Shown one piece after another: positions 24,170 through 37,848 of a stretch of 64,000 nucleotides of DNA. Position 1 is the stretch's first letter; the number at the start of each line of letters is the position of its first letter. The stretch covers positions 17,135,321-17,199,320 of the forward strand of contig NC_092578.1 in the NCBI RefSeq assembly GCF_037975245.1. The letters are read 5' to 3'. The DNA comes from Apostichopus japonicus (lineage: Eukaryota; Echinodermata; Holothuroidea; Aspidochirotida; Stichopodidae). A program made the translations under genes and the position numbers. Under the pieces are notes generated by a model. The model searched no databases, was not told the origin of the DNA, and was given only the letters and a program-made list of their open reading frames with translations.

Positions 24170-25240
24170 TTAAAACGTCTTTCTCAGATACAGGAAGTGG
24201 GGATTCGTTTGCGCCATTCATCCCATGGTTCTGCGACCAAGTTGACTAGAATATCCCCGAACGCAACGACACAGTCTACGCCTGTTGGACGATTCATGCG
24301 TGACAGCCCTAGGCTACACTGTAGACATATATGTAAACCACATATTAATAATGTAGATGGAGAAACACCTCCTCCTCCTCCTGGAACAACGGAAAGTGAC
24401 GTAAAAAGCGTATTAATGATACCTAACAAAGGAAGCGAAAATGATAGCCAACAACAGTCTGAATATGATCTGAAACAAGGAAGCCAAAATTCTACAAAAT
24501 TGTGCTTCAAAAGAAATATGGTTCAGTTACAAAGATCTAACAGCTTTCCTATACTTCGCGATACGACAGTACCGAAGCACCGGTTATCAACATGTTTTTG
24601 TAAAGGTAAAGAAACAATGTATTCGAAAGTGAAAGAAGCACTGGAGAATAACAATCAACTATCAAAACCAATTCAGCTTCATGAATATTCAAAAGATGGG
24701 TCGGCATATTCAAATAATATGCCTGAATATTCAAAAGATGAGCCTGAATATTCAAAACAAGGACATAAACGTTCAAAAGATGAAGAAGGTTGTCCTTACC
24801 ATCGTAAACCAACGGATCAAGAACTGAAAGACAACGAAACGGTGAAAAGTGTTGATTCGATGAATGAAATTGGAGAAAAATCGACCAATTCGACCCCAAA
24901 ATCGGTAAATCAAGTACAAAGTAATCGATACAGACAGGAAAGAAAAACCGCGACTCTTTTTGTTTTCATATTATTGTTTTTCTTTGTTTCTTGGTCACCA
25001 GTTTACATCGTGGATATATTTTTAGCTTACGATGTTAAAGTCAATCAAGCTTTAGTGAATTTCGCCGTGTTGTTGTCCCATTTCAATAGTGCTTTCAACC
25101 CGATACTTTATGCTTATAAAAAGGAGTTTAGAAAAACCTTGTTTGGATGGGTACGATCTTTCCATAGTTTTCTGCAGTCTAATTGTAAAAACAGACGAAA
25201 TCAGAGTAATCAAGTTTACCCGTATACTGTCAATTCGTGA
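24170..25240 (+). CDS. Adenosine-receptor-like GPCR 1, exon 2 (ICL3, TM6-TM7, tail)
   Basis: Continues in phase 0 after CTTTTGCAG with LKRLSQIQEVGIRL. A very long third intracellular loop follows (about 255 residues), hydrophilic, Ser/Lys-rich and with four EYSKD-like repeats. TM6 starts after RQERKTA and carries Trp6.48 and Pro6.50 (SWSP) with Asp6.55. TM7 reads LLSHFNSAFNPILY with Ser7.42, His7.43 and the NPxxY motif. Ser-His at 7.42-7.43 is the adenosine-receptor ribose-contact pair. The whole protein is about 565 aa, much longer than typical adenosine receptors because of the loop. It acts presumably at the plasma membrane through G proteins; the ligand is not proven. Confidence 0.92.
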   Translation, partial: LKRLSQIQEVGIRLRHSSHGSATKLTRISPNATTQSTPVGRFMRDSPRLHCRHICKPHINNVDGETPPPPPGTTESDVKSVLMIPNKGSENDSQQQSEYDLKQGSQNSTKLCFKRNMVQLQRSNSFPILRDTTVPKHRLSTCFCKGKETMYSKVKEALENNNQLSKPIQLHEYSKDGSAYSNNMPEYSKDEPEYSKQGHKRSKDEEGCPYHRKPTDQELKDNETVKSVDSMNEIGEKSTNSTPKSVNQVQSNRYRQERKTATLFVFILLFFFVSWSPVYIVDIFLAYDVKVNQALVNFAVLLSHFNSAFNPILYAYKKEFRKTLFGWVRSFHSFLQSNCKNRRNQSNQVYPYTVNS

Positions 25241-27900
25241 GGAATAGAATTAATTATCAAATTGTTTATAGTATGACGTAATCTACCGCGTGTACTTGTA
25301 GTGGTGGTGGTATATTGTGCCAAAGTGTATAATACTGACCAATATAGCGACAAATTATATGTATATAAGTAACACTTTTTTTTGTATTGTATATTCTTGT
25401 GAGATAAACTCTTTGTGATCTTCGTTACCTTACCTGATAGTGATATATTATACTTGACGTTTTAATAATAAATAAACAGTGTAAATCGAAGGTGACTTTA
25501 GGTTAGTTCAACTATAAGTATTAATTTGTGGAAGAAACTTTACTTGATAGCTCTGTTCAAAGATTGCAATGTTAAACAGTTTTATATATGTTTGTCGTGA
25601 ACGCAATGTCGTCAAGGTATACTGATACTCATGTAGTCAAAACGCACAAAACAGTTTTTAATCACCTTCTACCCATCAACTAGTCACAACTGATAATCTC
25701 CAGTTTCCCTCCTTTTTATACTTCAATGTTCAGGATACAAAACCCCAATCATGTTCTTGCTGATAATGCCATTTCGTGTATCTTAGCAACGGGATAAAGC
25801 TTTCACGACGATTCACTTGACAAATCAGATTGCAGGGTTTTAAATATTTCGCTGTATTTATTAACTTCTTGAAATTGTTACCTCCTTTTTTTGTTCTTTT
25901 CGTTTTATCAAAAGGTTTAATCTTAATTCTATCATCCTTCGAGCAGATTCGATTCACATTAAAGTAAAAGATTTTGATTTTCATGTAGGTAACTTTTCAT
26001 TTCGTAAACGACCAAAAAAAAAAGCTGTACCACCAATATATAATGTCTGTTGTATCTTAGAAAAATTGTATCTAAGAAAAATTGTAAAGAATAGTTTATG
26101 AAAGAGAACAAGATAATTTTCATAAGCATTTCTAGGCATGCGCAGTCAATGTTTAATGACGTAAGTTACCTTACATGCTGTTTTAATGACTTACTTGAAC
26201 AGTAGTTTACGTGATGAGAGAAATGCCTTGTACAAACGCACAACTTAAATGATATTATTTCAACTTTTCTATCAAACGTGACATTTGATTAAGAAAGCAC
26301 ACGAATTCGTGCTCACATTTCAGAACTTAATAAAAACAAAGTACTTAATAATAATGACTAAAAATATGACCAGATAAATGATTTTACGATTTGATATTTA
26401 TGAAGTGATTTATGTTTCTGCCACTGCAAACTGGAACGAAGAAAGATTATTATTATTAACATATGCAACTTTAAGGGAAAACTTTGCCATTTTCTTCTCA
26501 AATGTTATTGGATAAAAAACATAGCAGCAGACGTAGGAATCTGCACTTTTGCCAAGTTCACCAAAAAGGTTTGTTAAAAAAAAAAATAATTAAGAATATA
26601 AAAATATAATAAGAACACTTTACGATCATTGCCATTAATGTTACATATTAATTGCATTAGTTTCAATCGAGATGGTTTTATGCTTTTTAAAAAGGAAACC
26701 AAAACAGACAGAAGAGGGAAGTAGGAAGAGGAGGAGGAGGGATTGGGGTTGGGGATTGGGAGGGGGTAGGGCGATGCAGGACACGGTTTAACACAAAAGC
26801 CTTTATAGTAATCCATGAGTTTAATTTCAATCGTTTCATTTGTTCACCATATAAAGGACTAAACTCATTCATACAGTGATCGCCATCTAAAGGATCCCAA
26901 TGATCCTAAAAGGATATATAGCCTACCTAAATCAGTGTATGTTAATATTTCTACGGTTATTCTAATTGTTAATGTTAAACTTCATTCACACTCAACATGG
27001 TTTTTCGCCCATTATAACTTCATATTTCTCGCCTACGTTATGAGAGTTTATTACACCGAACGGAGTATTGAGCTAATTCAGTTAAAAGCAAAATATAAGG
27101 GGGGGGGGGTGTATTTGTATGTGTGTGTATGTGCGTGTGTTTGTGAGAAGGGGATGGGAAGGGTGTTTCGATGTAAGGTGAGGCTGTGTGTGTGTGGGTG
27201 TGAGTGTGGGTGGTTCAGTGAAACAAAGGGCTAATTGTGTGTGCGTGTGTGTGCAGTGCAGTGCAGAAGGGAAGGTGGATTCATTGTAAAGAGAGGTTGT
27301 TAACATTTGTGTATGTGTATGGAAGGGGTGGGGTGGGGGGTCCGGAATGCGTTTTAGCATGACTGAGCCAATGCTTTACAGTATTTTCACGGGGTACAAG
27401 GTAGATTTCCAATAGTTAAGTATTTGATATTACTTTCATGCATGGTACATGTGCCTCGCATATGAACATTCGTAGTTACGCGAATTGCTCAAATAAAACA
27501 CGTTTTTGTTTTCTGTAATTACATGTGCAATCTTCCATTCATTCATTTCTGTTTAAACAACCCACACGACATATGGTATCAGTGCAATGTAGACATATAT
27601 ACTGTATCAAGTGAATTGAACGAAAAACGACGAAAACATGGAAGCCAACCTACCGTCACGTTTCTCGACAGGGTTAAAACAAAATTTTTTAAATTTTCTG
27701 CCTCTAACGTGAACCGTTATACTTTACGGTTTTCTAACTGATATCCTAAGATATTAAGGGGCAAAACAAGTTATGAAAAGAGTGTAGTCACAATCACCAA
27801 TACATATATTGTATGCAATATCAATATTGAAAAGAGGTAAACACAGCTGGTTGTTTTCCGTGAAGGAATTTAAAACTACTTGTTTACTCTTTGATATCTC
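25241..27900. other. Intergenic, no gene recognised
   Basis: The 3' flank of GPCR 1, then AT-rich DNA. A GGAGG/GGGATTGGG purine tract lies at 26716-26770 and a TG-rich tract at 27110-27345. No coding exon seen on either strand. Confidence 0.5.
25467..25476 (+). promoter_or_regulatory. Candidate poly(A) signals of GPCR 1
   Basis: Two overlapping AATAAA hexamers about 230 nt after the stop codon, in AT-rich 3' flank. Plausible but not unique in such sequence. Confidence 0.4.
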
Positions 27901-27990
27901 ATTCCGTTTGACAGTTTCCATGTGGGACCCTGGCATGTGTATTCACTACTGTATTAGTGTCACAACTCTCTGGTATGACACAAGTATGCG

Positions 27991-28157
27991 CGCTGTGTCC
28001 ATGACACAGCGGGCATGCGCGCTAACTGGGTCCGTGTCTAAGCTCCCTGGGTGACATTTTGTATAGACCGACTCTTCCTTGTCACAGCCGCTCTGATGCG
28101 ACATGTTATGCGTACAATATGTTTGTCCGTGTCACAGTTTATGAGCGTGACACGGAC
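27991..28157. repeat. Two GTGTCA hairpins
   Basis: CGCTGTGTC / GACACAGCG (27991-28011, 3-base loop) and GTCCGTGTCA / TGACACGGAC (28125-28134 and 28148-28157, 13-base loop) are perfect stems. GTGTCA or TGACAC phrases recur between 27955 and 28190. No gene assigned. Confidence 0.7.
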
Positions 28158-28248
28158 ACCCAGGATGAATGAGTCCGTGCCACACGACACGTATCGTCTG
28201 TTCCGTATTCGACCACGACCACGTAGTAGTGTAAAGGGAACTTCATTA

Positions 28249-28441
28249 TGGAACGCGAAAGGGCAACCATATTTCGTTGTCTAAACTAAGTTTGTTGTTG
28301 TCTAAACTAAAGTTGTTGCTGCTGTTTTACCATGCTGTTGCTCAAACTCACATTGATGTCTAAAATTCCGTTGTCTAAACTTACGTCGTTGTCTAAACTT
28401 ACGTTAATCTTAGCGACGAAATAATCCCTTTTCGCGTTCCA
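28249..28441. mobile_element. TA-flanked MITE with TGGAACGCGAAA ends
   Basis: Inverted ends TGGAACGCGAAAGGG and CCCTTTTCGCGTTCCA, each bordered by TA, as for Tc1/mariner-type insertion. The interior repeats GTTGTCTAAACT several times. CTTCAT occurs just outside both ends. No coding frame. Confidence 0.7.
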
Positions 28442-28450
28442 TACTTCATA

Positions 28451-28650
28451 GAGCCAGCTGGGACAATTTCCTTAATGCTTATACCTCCATAAACTGTACT
28501 CCAATATCATGCTCTTAAAGCACTGGTATTGTCAGTATAAACAGTTCCAAACCTTGATCTGATACATAAACATGATATTCATACTGCTCGTACTGACAAT
28601 GTGAGTGACATAACACTACAGTATATAGAAAACATTGTCCCAACTGGTAG
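28451..28650. mobile_element. MITE with CAGYTGGGACAAT ends, copy A
   Basis: Left end CAGCTGGGACAATTT at 28455 and right end ATTGTCCCAACTG ending at 28646. The direct repeats CTTCATA at 28444-28450 and 28651-28657 could be a 7-bp target duplication. Copy B lies at 37571-37736 in inverse orientation. Confidence 0.72.
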
Positions 28651-28657
28651 CTTCATA

Positions 28658-29690
28658 TAACAATTTCATGCATACTCATATCGAGTAAATTATTTTGCTT
28701 TAATCCTTTCAAGTTAATGGTGGATGTTGAATTTGTCTCGTCATTGCTATGTGTTTACTGACGGTTGTTCGAACAGTATGTGTGTGTTCAAAAAAGACCG
28801 CAAATAACATAATATATATACAAATATTGACATAAGCCTAGTTCAACACCTGATTCTCTGGTTCCATGTACTGTTTGAAGAGAAATCGCCCACGCAAGAA
28901 TATAAGCACGGAAACTATGCAAATAGCTTGATCCACTTTCACCCTCAAGACCCCCTTGTTAATGTGCCACATAGAGACTGTAACCACGTGATCATCATTT
29001 TGACGACGTTACGTCTATAGTGAGAAATCACGAGTCATTTCGAAAGGGAGTAGATACCGCGCATGCTCATACATGTAAACAACATAATTATTGTATCTCG
29101 CTTTCGTTTAACTTTGGCGTCATACTTCTGGAGGACTCGTTCCTCTATGGACGATGTTAATTATGATATTCAGCCCCGTTAAATTGTCATGCATACAGAC
29201 AATGTCTATGTATACCGTACATTACCCCGGTAAGTAGCTAATTGGGAGCAAGGCGTATTTTAGTCTAGATGTATACGTTGCCAGCGCATGCTCAAATGTA
29301 GAATTCATGATAGAGAGGGAAGAAAAATCAAATTATAACATAACCGGTTGCCTGTAAATTAGCATATATGTAATGCAAGTAACAGGTTCTATTGGCAAAA
29401 CACTCTATTTACCTCCCAACCAGGTATGTTCCCCTTTAAAACAACATACATATTCCAACAGAAGTCACTCTATATGTTAGGTTGCATGAAGTAGGTTAAT
29501 TGAAGTAAACGTATGCTTATATGAGGGAAATGTCGCGTGGCTTTGCACCCCCCCCCCCCAGTCAGGTTACCTCTAGATCCCACCATAACAAGTATCGCCC
29601 TCCCTATACGATTGGCTCTAAACGGTTTTTTTTTATTCGTGTAGGGTCTGGTGGTATCGTACTCAAACCGTTAAAGGGATATTTCGGTGT
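28658..29690. other. Intergenic, no gene recognised
   Basis: AT-rich, with a C-run near 29550. No coding signal seen. Confidence 0.5.
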
Positions 29691-29878
29691 GTGAACGTAA
29701 GTGGGCCTGACGTTTCGATCCTATAGCAGGATCTTCTTCAGAGGCTGGATTAGTGTTCAAGCCTCTGAAGAAGCTCCTGCTAGGATCGAAACGCCAAGCC
29801 CACTTATTTTTACACATTCTCTATACAAAGGTTCTTTATTGCATAAGCAGTTTGCTAACAGTTTTATTTAATTTGGGG
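29691..29878. mobile_element. Palindrome-headed retroposon-like repeat, copy 2, with target duplication
   Basis: An 11-bp direct repeat TATTTCGGTGT occurs immediately left (29680-29690) and right (29879-29889). Inside, the long palindrome has arms GTGGGCCTGACGTTTCGATC and GATCGAAACGCCAAGCCCAC, and a tail ends AACAGTTTTATTTAA. An 11-bp duplication plus shared 3' tails among copies suggests retroposition rather than DNA transposition. Confidence 0.72.
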
Positions 29879-29889
29879 TATTTCGGTGT

Positions 29890-32690
29890 CAAAAAACATA
29901 ACAAATTTCTTCAAAAACGAAAAGAAAAATAAGAAAAAGAAGGAGATATTCCACACTGTTAGTTGCAAAATCCCAACTTAATATCTTGTCCCCAACTAGA
30001 GATATATTGTCCCCACTGTATTTTTTATATTAACAATACCGTAACTCGTGATAATGGTTGATTGAATGGAACTTAATTTGACTGGTTCTAACCCCGAGTC
30101 TTGCCTGGAATGGAACACAGTAGGTTGTCTACATGGGCCGATTTATTTTTCGGCGGGCAAGAGTTGGCTCGCGGCCGCGTATGGAGAACAATGTTAGAGG
30201 TAAAAAATACTTCGATTACAGAGCTTGCGCAGCAGGAAAGGGGTATTCATGTCATTTCTAACTTGACATATATTCTCGACATTTGAACTACAAATCAAAT
30301 AAGCAAAAAACAAAAACGAAAAAAAATACTGTGTAAGTGAATTTGTTGGCCCGATTGAACAAACAGCAATCGTTTCGATGACAACAACCCCCTCCCACTC
30401 CAGCTCCCCCCCCCTCCCCCTCCCCCCTCACCCGGACAACCACACGCACCGATGACACGTACATAGTTCATGAGTGTAAAAATAGCAGCACTGGTTACAG
30501 TTCTTGAATTTCGGAGTGTTTGAGTGTCTGGGTATACGCGCGTTGTAGAACTAATTTTACTTACTTTACAACATTCAGATATCTGACTTGCTGTTGTCAG
30601 GCACAATTCAAAAGGAAAATTTCTGAAAGTAAATTTCTCGACTGATCAATATATGCAGACTTTGTTGCGGTAATAATTTAGTTCGGAGATATTTAAATTC
30701 CACGTCCCTTATGATAGGGATATTCCAGTTATCTGAAGTTCATAAAAATAAATAAAATAAAAAAATCCTTATTTTAAGGTCAGAATCACATTCTCATAGG
30801 ATGTTGTATTACGGAGATAATATGTATTTGGTGCTGTTTTTGTTTTGTAAATGCACCTGAAGATGATCAATTAAAGTGACTGGACTACAGAGTCTAATAC
30901 ACAGAGCGTACAATCAGTTCCACAGATAAAACACAAAACTTAATGGGAAAAACATTTTTACAATTTTAATATTCCTTTGTTAGTTTTATTCTACTTGTTG
31001 ATTTTTTTCTTCTAACATTGAAAAAACAGTGCAGACCCTACGACATTAGTAATTACAACCTATCTGAGAAATGACGATATAGCTGTCGCTGGCCAAATGA
31101 TTTGTACCAACAAAGTCTTCGGCTTTGAGTACAGCGTTTCTGTATATGTTGCCGTGTTGGACGAATCTAACCATAATAGTAATTACCGACTTTGCGATCC
31201 GCTTTAAAGTCATTGCCGACGTTGCGATCCGCGGTCCCCCTCACAATTTTGAAAGGTCGGCAAAAGTGATTCCATAGTTTTCCCTTTCGAGGAAAGCAAA
31301 GAGGGAAATGAAGGGAAGTAAGTAAGAAAAAAAAAATTATAACAGAATATCTTGTAAACCGAAATATATATAGAAATATGACTAACACTCATAATTGTCT
31401 TTTGTTTTTTGGATTATAATGAATCAAGACTAACATTATGATTAAATATCAAATTAATACAAAAGTCTGCCACCGGCATATCCCTTTAAGAGTTTATTAT
31501 TATTCCTGAGATACTCTGCAGTACGTGAGCTACGTGTCCGCACTGTTTGAGTGTCATTTCAAGAAACTTGGGCCCCTGACAAGAATAGTCGAGTTATATT
31601 TGACACGAGGTAAGAACAGTTTAAATTTTACAACTTGAACTCTCAGCTTATATAACGGCTCATTCTTCCTCTTTAAAATACCTCAAGGGAAATAATACGA
31701 AGTGGTGGAATATGGGTATAAATTAAAAGCTACAAATTTTATATCCATCCGGTTTAAAAGTGAGTCTCCACAGAATGTATTTGCTTTTTTTTTATTTTAT
31801 TTTTTTAATATATCAAAGATCGTATTTCAACAGTAAGTTTTTTAGGACCGTCATTTATAACATGATACTCATTGTGAAAACGTTAATGAAAGGATGTTAT
31901 CGAAGGTATAAATGCCATACTTACCATGTCCTTTATACCCCTCCGTAGATTGATGGACGAATTTATAGCGAATGAAGAATTATACTTCTCGGATTCTAGG
32001 AAAACTGGGCCATATATTACTTAAAACTTTCCGAAAACCTTTATAAGCACCCCTTTTTGAACATAAACTAGGAGGCACTATATCTTAATGAAAACTACCC
32101 ATTTTCCATTCTTTTAATGGAAAAAAAGATGACCTTTTTAAATTTGACAACTTGATCTTTCGTTGAGGAATTAAGAAAAGTGTCTTTCACAGAGCACCTA
32201 GTAATAAAAAATAAAAAATAAATAGTAAAAAAAAAGGGGTGGAATATGAAATTTAGTACGGATCAGAATGGATTTTACATTTTTACCGTTATCAAGCTAA
32301 CAGTTTTAGGCAATGGCATGCCATAAATAAAATAATAATACCGTTATAAAAAAGGTGATAAGAACCTTACAACGTTAACATATTCACAAATTGTATGAAA
32401 CGGATTTAGGCAAATCTTTTTTGCTATAGGCAAAGTCCAACTGAATAATTCAGGACACTAACAATATTTCGTATACAAGAAGCTTGTGATATTATTTCAC
32501 ATGGATATATATCACGTGCAGACTCACTTGGTATTCATGTCACGTCTTTACGTCATTTATCCGCATGTCAGGAATTTTCATTCGTTTGTTTGTTAAATAA
32601 ATCCTACCCTCACTGGGTTTTTTATAATTACACTTTTCCAACGTTTCACATTTTATATCCATCCATCCATCCATCCACCCCCCTCCTCCA
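29890..32690. other. Intergenic, no gene recognised
   Basis: AT-rich. A C-rich stretch lies at 30380-30432. Open frames are short and unrelated to known domains. Confidence 0.5.
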
Positions 32691-32722
32691 CCTCCCCCCC
32701 CCTCTCTCTCTCTCTCTCTCTT
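32655..32722. repeat. (ATCC)n and (CT)n simple repeats
   Basis: ATCC tetramers, then a C-rich segment and a CT run. Confidence 0.85.
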
Positions 32723-34755
32723 TCTCCTGAAAAACTATCCCATCACCTTACTGCCAATACATTACTAAATGACATCTGAAGGATTTGTAGCTGATTGATC
32801 GTAAAGAAAGTTATGTGAAGGCAGCAAGTGAGCCTGTCTACTTGTTGTTAGCATGATATCTTTGCTTATAAATGAAGAAAGATTAGACAACTGATCGTGG
32901 CCAATCAACAAACTTGATCCATTTGAAGGGGTGTGGTATTTGATCAATAACTTTTCGTTCCTTTTTTATAGTTTTTTTTTTATGCCAAACCTATCGATTA
33001 ATACTCAAAACTAAGCTTGTAATTAAACAAATTAGGATATTTTTCACCAAAATGAAAGTTAATTAAGACTAATTTTATGATTTTCATTTTATTTTGAAAA
33101 TTTCGTCGCCCAGACACATTTTCGCCGTAATAATCATATTTACAAAGTATACATTGGAATGTTCACAATACACGATAGTTTCACAATATTTTCTTTCCTC
33201 TTTTAAATTGTAAACTTTAGTTAAGTTAAGACATATCATAACATAAATGATACGTCTTGTTTTGGTGTATTTTATGAGGGAGTTAAAAATTTAAATTGTA
33301 TCAAATTTACACTTATCAAACATTAACGAAAAAGAATCAGGAAATAATATGACGAGGCTTTCTTTTGAAAACCAAACTTATATAGCCTGATATAGCAAAA
33401 CGAAAGAAAATTAAATAAAAATATGATCGGAACTTTAAAAATGCGGATTGCTGCAGACGTAAATACCTAACATCGCACATCAAGTGAATTATCACATCGT
33501 CAAAACATGTATAACGCATTTTTATTGTAATTTAAAATAAAAAGATGGCGCTATTCTAGTTATCTACTTATCAATATGATATGATATTGTGATCGATTTT
33601 GTAAGCTTCCGTATGTGCACCTGGGGAAGAATAACGCCATAGCGAGCTGTGAGACTGACAACTGAAGGACTGGCAAAGTAGTACTATGTTACAACCACGG
33701 CATTACAGACAGCCTGATATAGAGGATGGGGAGGGGAGGGGGGAGGGGGAGGGGAGGGTGCGGGTGGGACGGAGAGAGATGTGGAGAGGTAGTGCATATT
33801 TCAGATTGTTAGTATACGTTTGTCTTTAAAGGAGTCAAAAATCCAACCGTCATTATTGATCTGTGAGATAGAGACAACTATCATGAACACCTCCCCCACC
33901 CCCACACCCCCACCCCACCCCACCCCACCCCACCCCAAAAAGCTAAGAAAAATCGTATTGCATTTGGGAGATATCACGGATTGAAAGTTTCTTCACATAC
34001 AAGGCAGAAGACTTGATCAAGTCTAAATATGACGTCATAGAATCAAATGTGCTTCAATTTAATAATTGGTTGTTTATTCCTTAATTTTGTTTGTATTGTG
34101 TATTTTCTGTAATGAAGATGTGTTTCGTAAATGCTTTTTTTTTTCCTCCATTTATTGATAACTTCAGTCAAATTAACAGACTTCATATTTTCATGCTATA
34201 GATGCTTCAGATTAAATAAACGTCATAACAAAATAACAGTTGTTCTAATAAACAGCACAATTGATCGAACGAGATTAATGGAAAAGAGAATCGCATGTCC
34301 TAAAGGCTTGTTTAAGCTGCATAAAGTTAACCTTACTTTTACTACGATTGTTTCGTAAATACTGGATCTAAAATATTCATCCTCTTAACATGACATAATG
34401 ATGACATTGGTTTACAGTGTCAATAATGTTAACATTCTACCTTTAAAATATGAAAAGAAAGAAAAAGTAAAAGCTGTCAGATTCAAGATGGCGCCCTGAC
34501 ATTACAGATTTACAAAATGTCAGCTCTCAGACAAAACAACTAATCTTTAATCTACGATATACATCCCCAAACGGAGCAAGATATTTCATAGCTGTTTTGG
34601 AGGAGTTTATTCTCCTCAAAGATCTCTGTCAAATAAGTTAAAGATGATGAGTTGTCATTTGTGTTTCCTTCAATGAACATTTTCAGTGTAGACTGTAAAA
34701 CAATCAAATCAAACAACAATACAGTCCTTATGAGGTCAAACTCGATCCAACCATA
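32723..34755. other. Intergenic, no gene recognised
   Basis: AT-rich with a G-rich tract at 33726-33775 and a CCCCA tract at 33891-33938. One TGACGTCA at 34030-34037. No exon found. Confidence 0.5.
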
Positions 34756-34999
34756 TGTATGTATGTATGTATTTCAGATCCTCCTTCAAGCAGGAACTCG
34801 CGAAGAAGCCATCATTGGCTTATCAAAGCCGCAAGCTGACCGAAGTCAGTCTCTTACATTCATATTTAACGTCCATGATTATGAATTGTCAATTGTCAAC
34901 AACTCTATAACTGGACGACATACATTAATCTTGGAGTGACTCGAACCTGGGACCTTATGATTGAAAGGCACCGGCGTTAACCACTAAGCTAACACTCCA
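34756..34999 (-). mobile_element. tRNA-derived SINE, family 2, copy 2
   Basis: Inverse copy of the 20873 element, with tail GTATGTATGTAT at 34757-34772, the shared body blocks and then the tRNA-like head. On the minus strand the head begins GGAGTGTTAGCTTAGTGG and ends GGTTCGAGTCACTCC, so GGAGTG/CACTCC can still form most of an acceptor stem. It is not counted as a tRNA gene because it is fused to the SINE body. Confidence 0.8.
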
Positions 35000-36701
<1,702 letters not shown>

Positions 36702-37570
36702 TTTGTGTGTTTTTTCTCTCTCTCATACTTATCGTAAATTCATAATGTTCCGTAACAACCACCGTAATATTAAGGTTGAATTTCCGCATATTAAACTCGG
36801 TCGTTTGATTCAAAAGTATGAACATCTATTTATACAAGACTATGGTGATCAAAAAAAATGATGAAGTGGGTGGGGGTGGTCTTTATTTGAGCAAATATTG
36901 CAATCTTTTGTCTTGTTTTTTTTTTTTGGCAAATAGATTAAGGTAAGAAAGGTATACAATTACGCGATGATACGCCTAAAGAATATATTTGTGTTATTTG
37001 TCTTCTATTAAAACGTTTCCATAGTAACCAACCTCATCATCAAGTGTTTCTCGTCAATATGTTGTTATTTTTTTTTATAACAATTTACATTCACTTTATC
37101 ATTTTGTTTATTTTTAGCCCTATATATGGTCATTAAGTGTGCTATATGTGAATCACGTGTGGTTTTGTATTAACTATAAAAAAATTAAAAAATATGAGCG
37201 TTGAAAAAAATAATGATATTCATTAAAACAGGACTACCGCCAATTTAAAAAAAAAAAGATTAGTTTTTGACCACTCGAAAATAGTTTCCTCATGTTTTGA
37301 TCATTAAAAAAATACAAGCAAACCGGAAATTTACATTGGGTATAGCTTAGAAAAAACACCCAAACTAAGAGGACAAAAAAAAAGACATTGAAAAGAACAG
37401 AACAACACAAGACTAAAGCAAGACATGGCAAGACAACATATTTAACAAGGAAATGTTGACAATTTGATTTCTGTACAGCTGTAAAGAACGTATGCATATG
37501 CATATGCATTATCAATATGCATAAGAAAGAAATTTGTTTGAATATTCAGGATTACTTTTGAAATTCCACC

Positions 37571-37736
37571 CAGTTGGGACAATTTTTTCTATACTGTAGT
37601 ACTATGTCCCGCTTCAGAGCACTCGTAGTGTCAGTATGAATATTATGTTTCTATCAGATCGAGGTGAGGAACTGTTTGTACTGTCAATACCAGTGCTTTG
37701 AGAGCATGATATTGGCATAGGAAATTTTCCCAACTG
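37571..37736. mobile_element. MITE with CAGYTGGGACAAT ends, copy B
   Basis: Ends CAGTTGGGACAATTTT and GAAATTTTCCCAACTG. The interior matches copy A (28451-28650) in reverse complement: AGCACT, GTCAGTATGAATAT, ATCAGATC, CTGTCAATACCAGTGCTTT, GAGCATGATATTGG. TGAAATTC occurs at 37559 and 37735, close to both ends. Confidence 0.75.
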
Positions 37737-37779
37737 AAATTCAAAGTTCTTGTTTCTTATCTTTCTTTTCAGAATAAAT

Positions 37780-37781
<2 letters not shown>

Positions 37782-37847
<66 letters not shown>
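37782..37847. repeat. (TA)n microsatellite
   Basis: TA run directly after ACAT, about 45 bp from the right end of MITE copy B. Confidence 0.93.

Positions 37848-37848
<1 letters not shown>

Noticed and set aside
24184-24899. Antisense open frames in GPCR 1 exon 2
   Set aside because: Shadow frames of the real coding strand with no domain.
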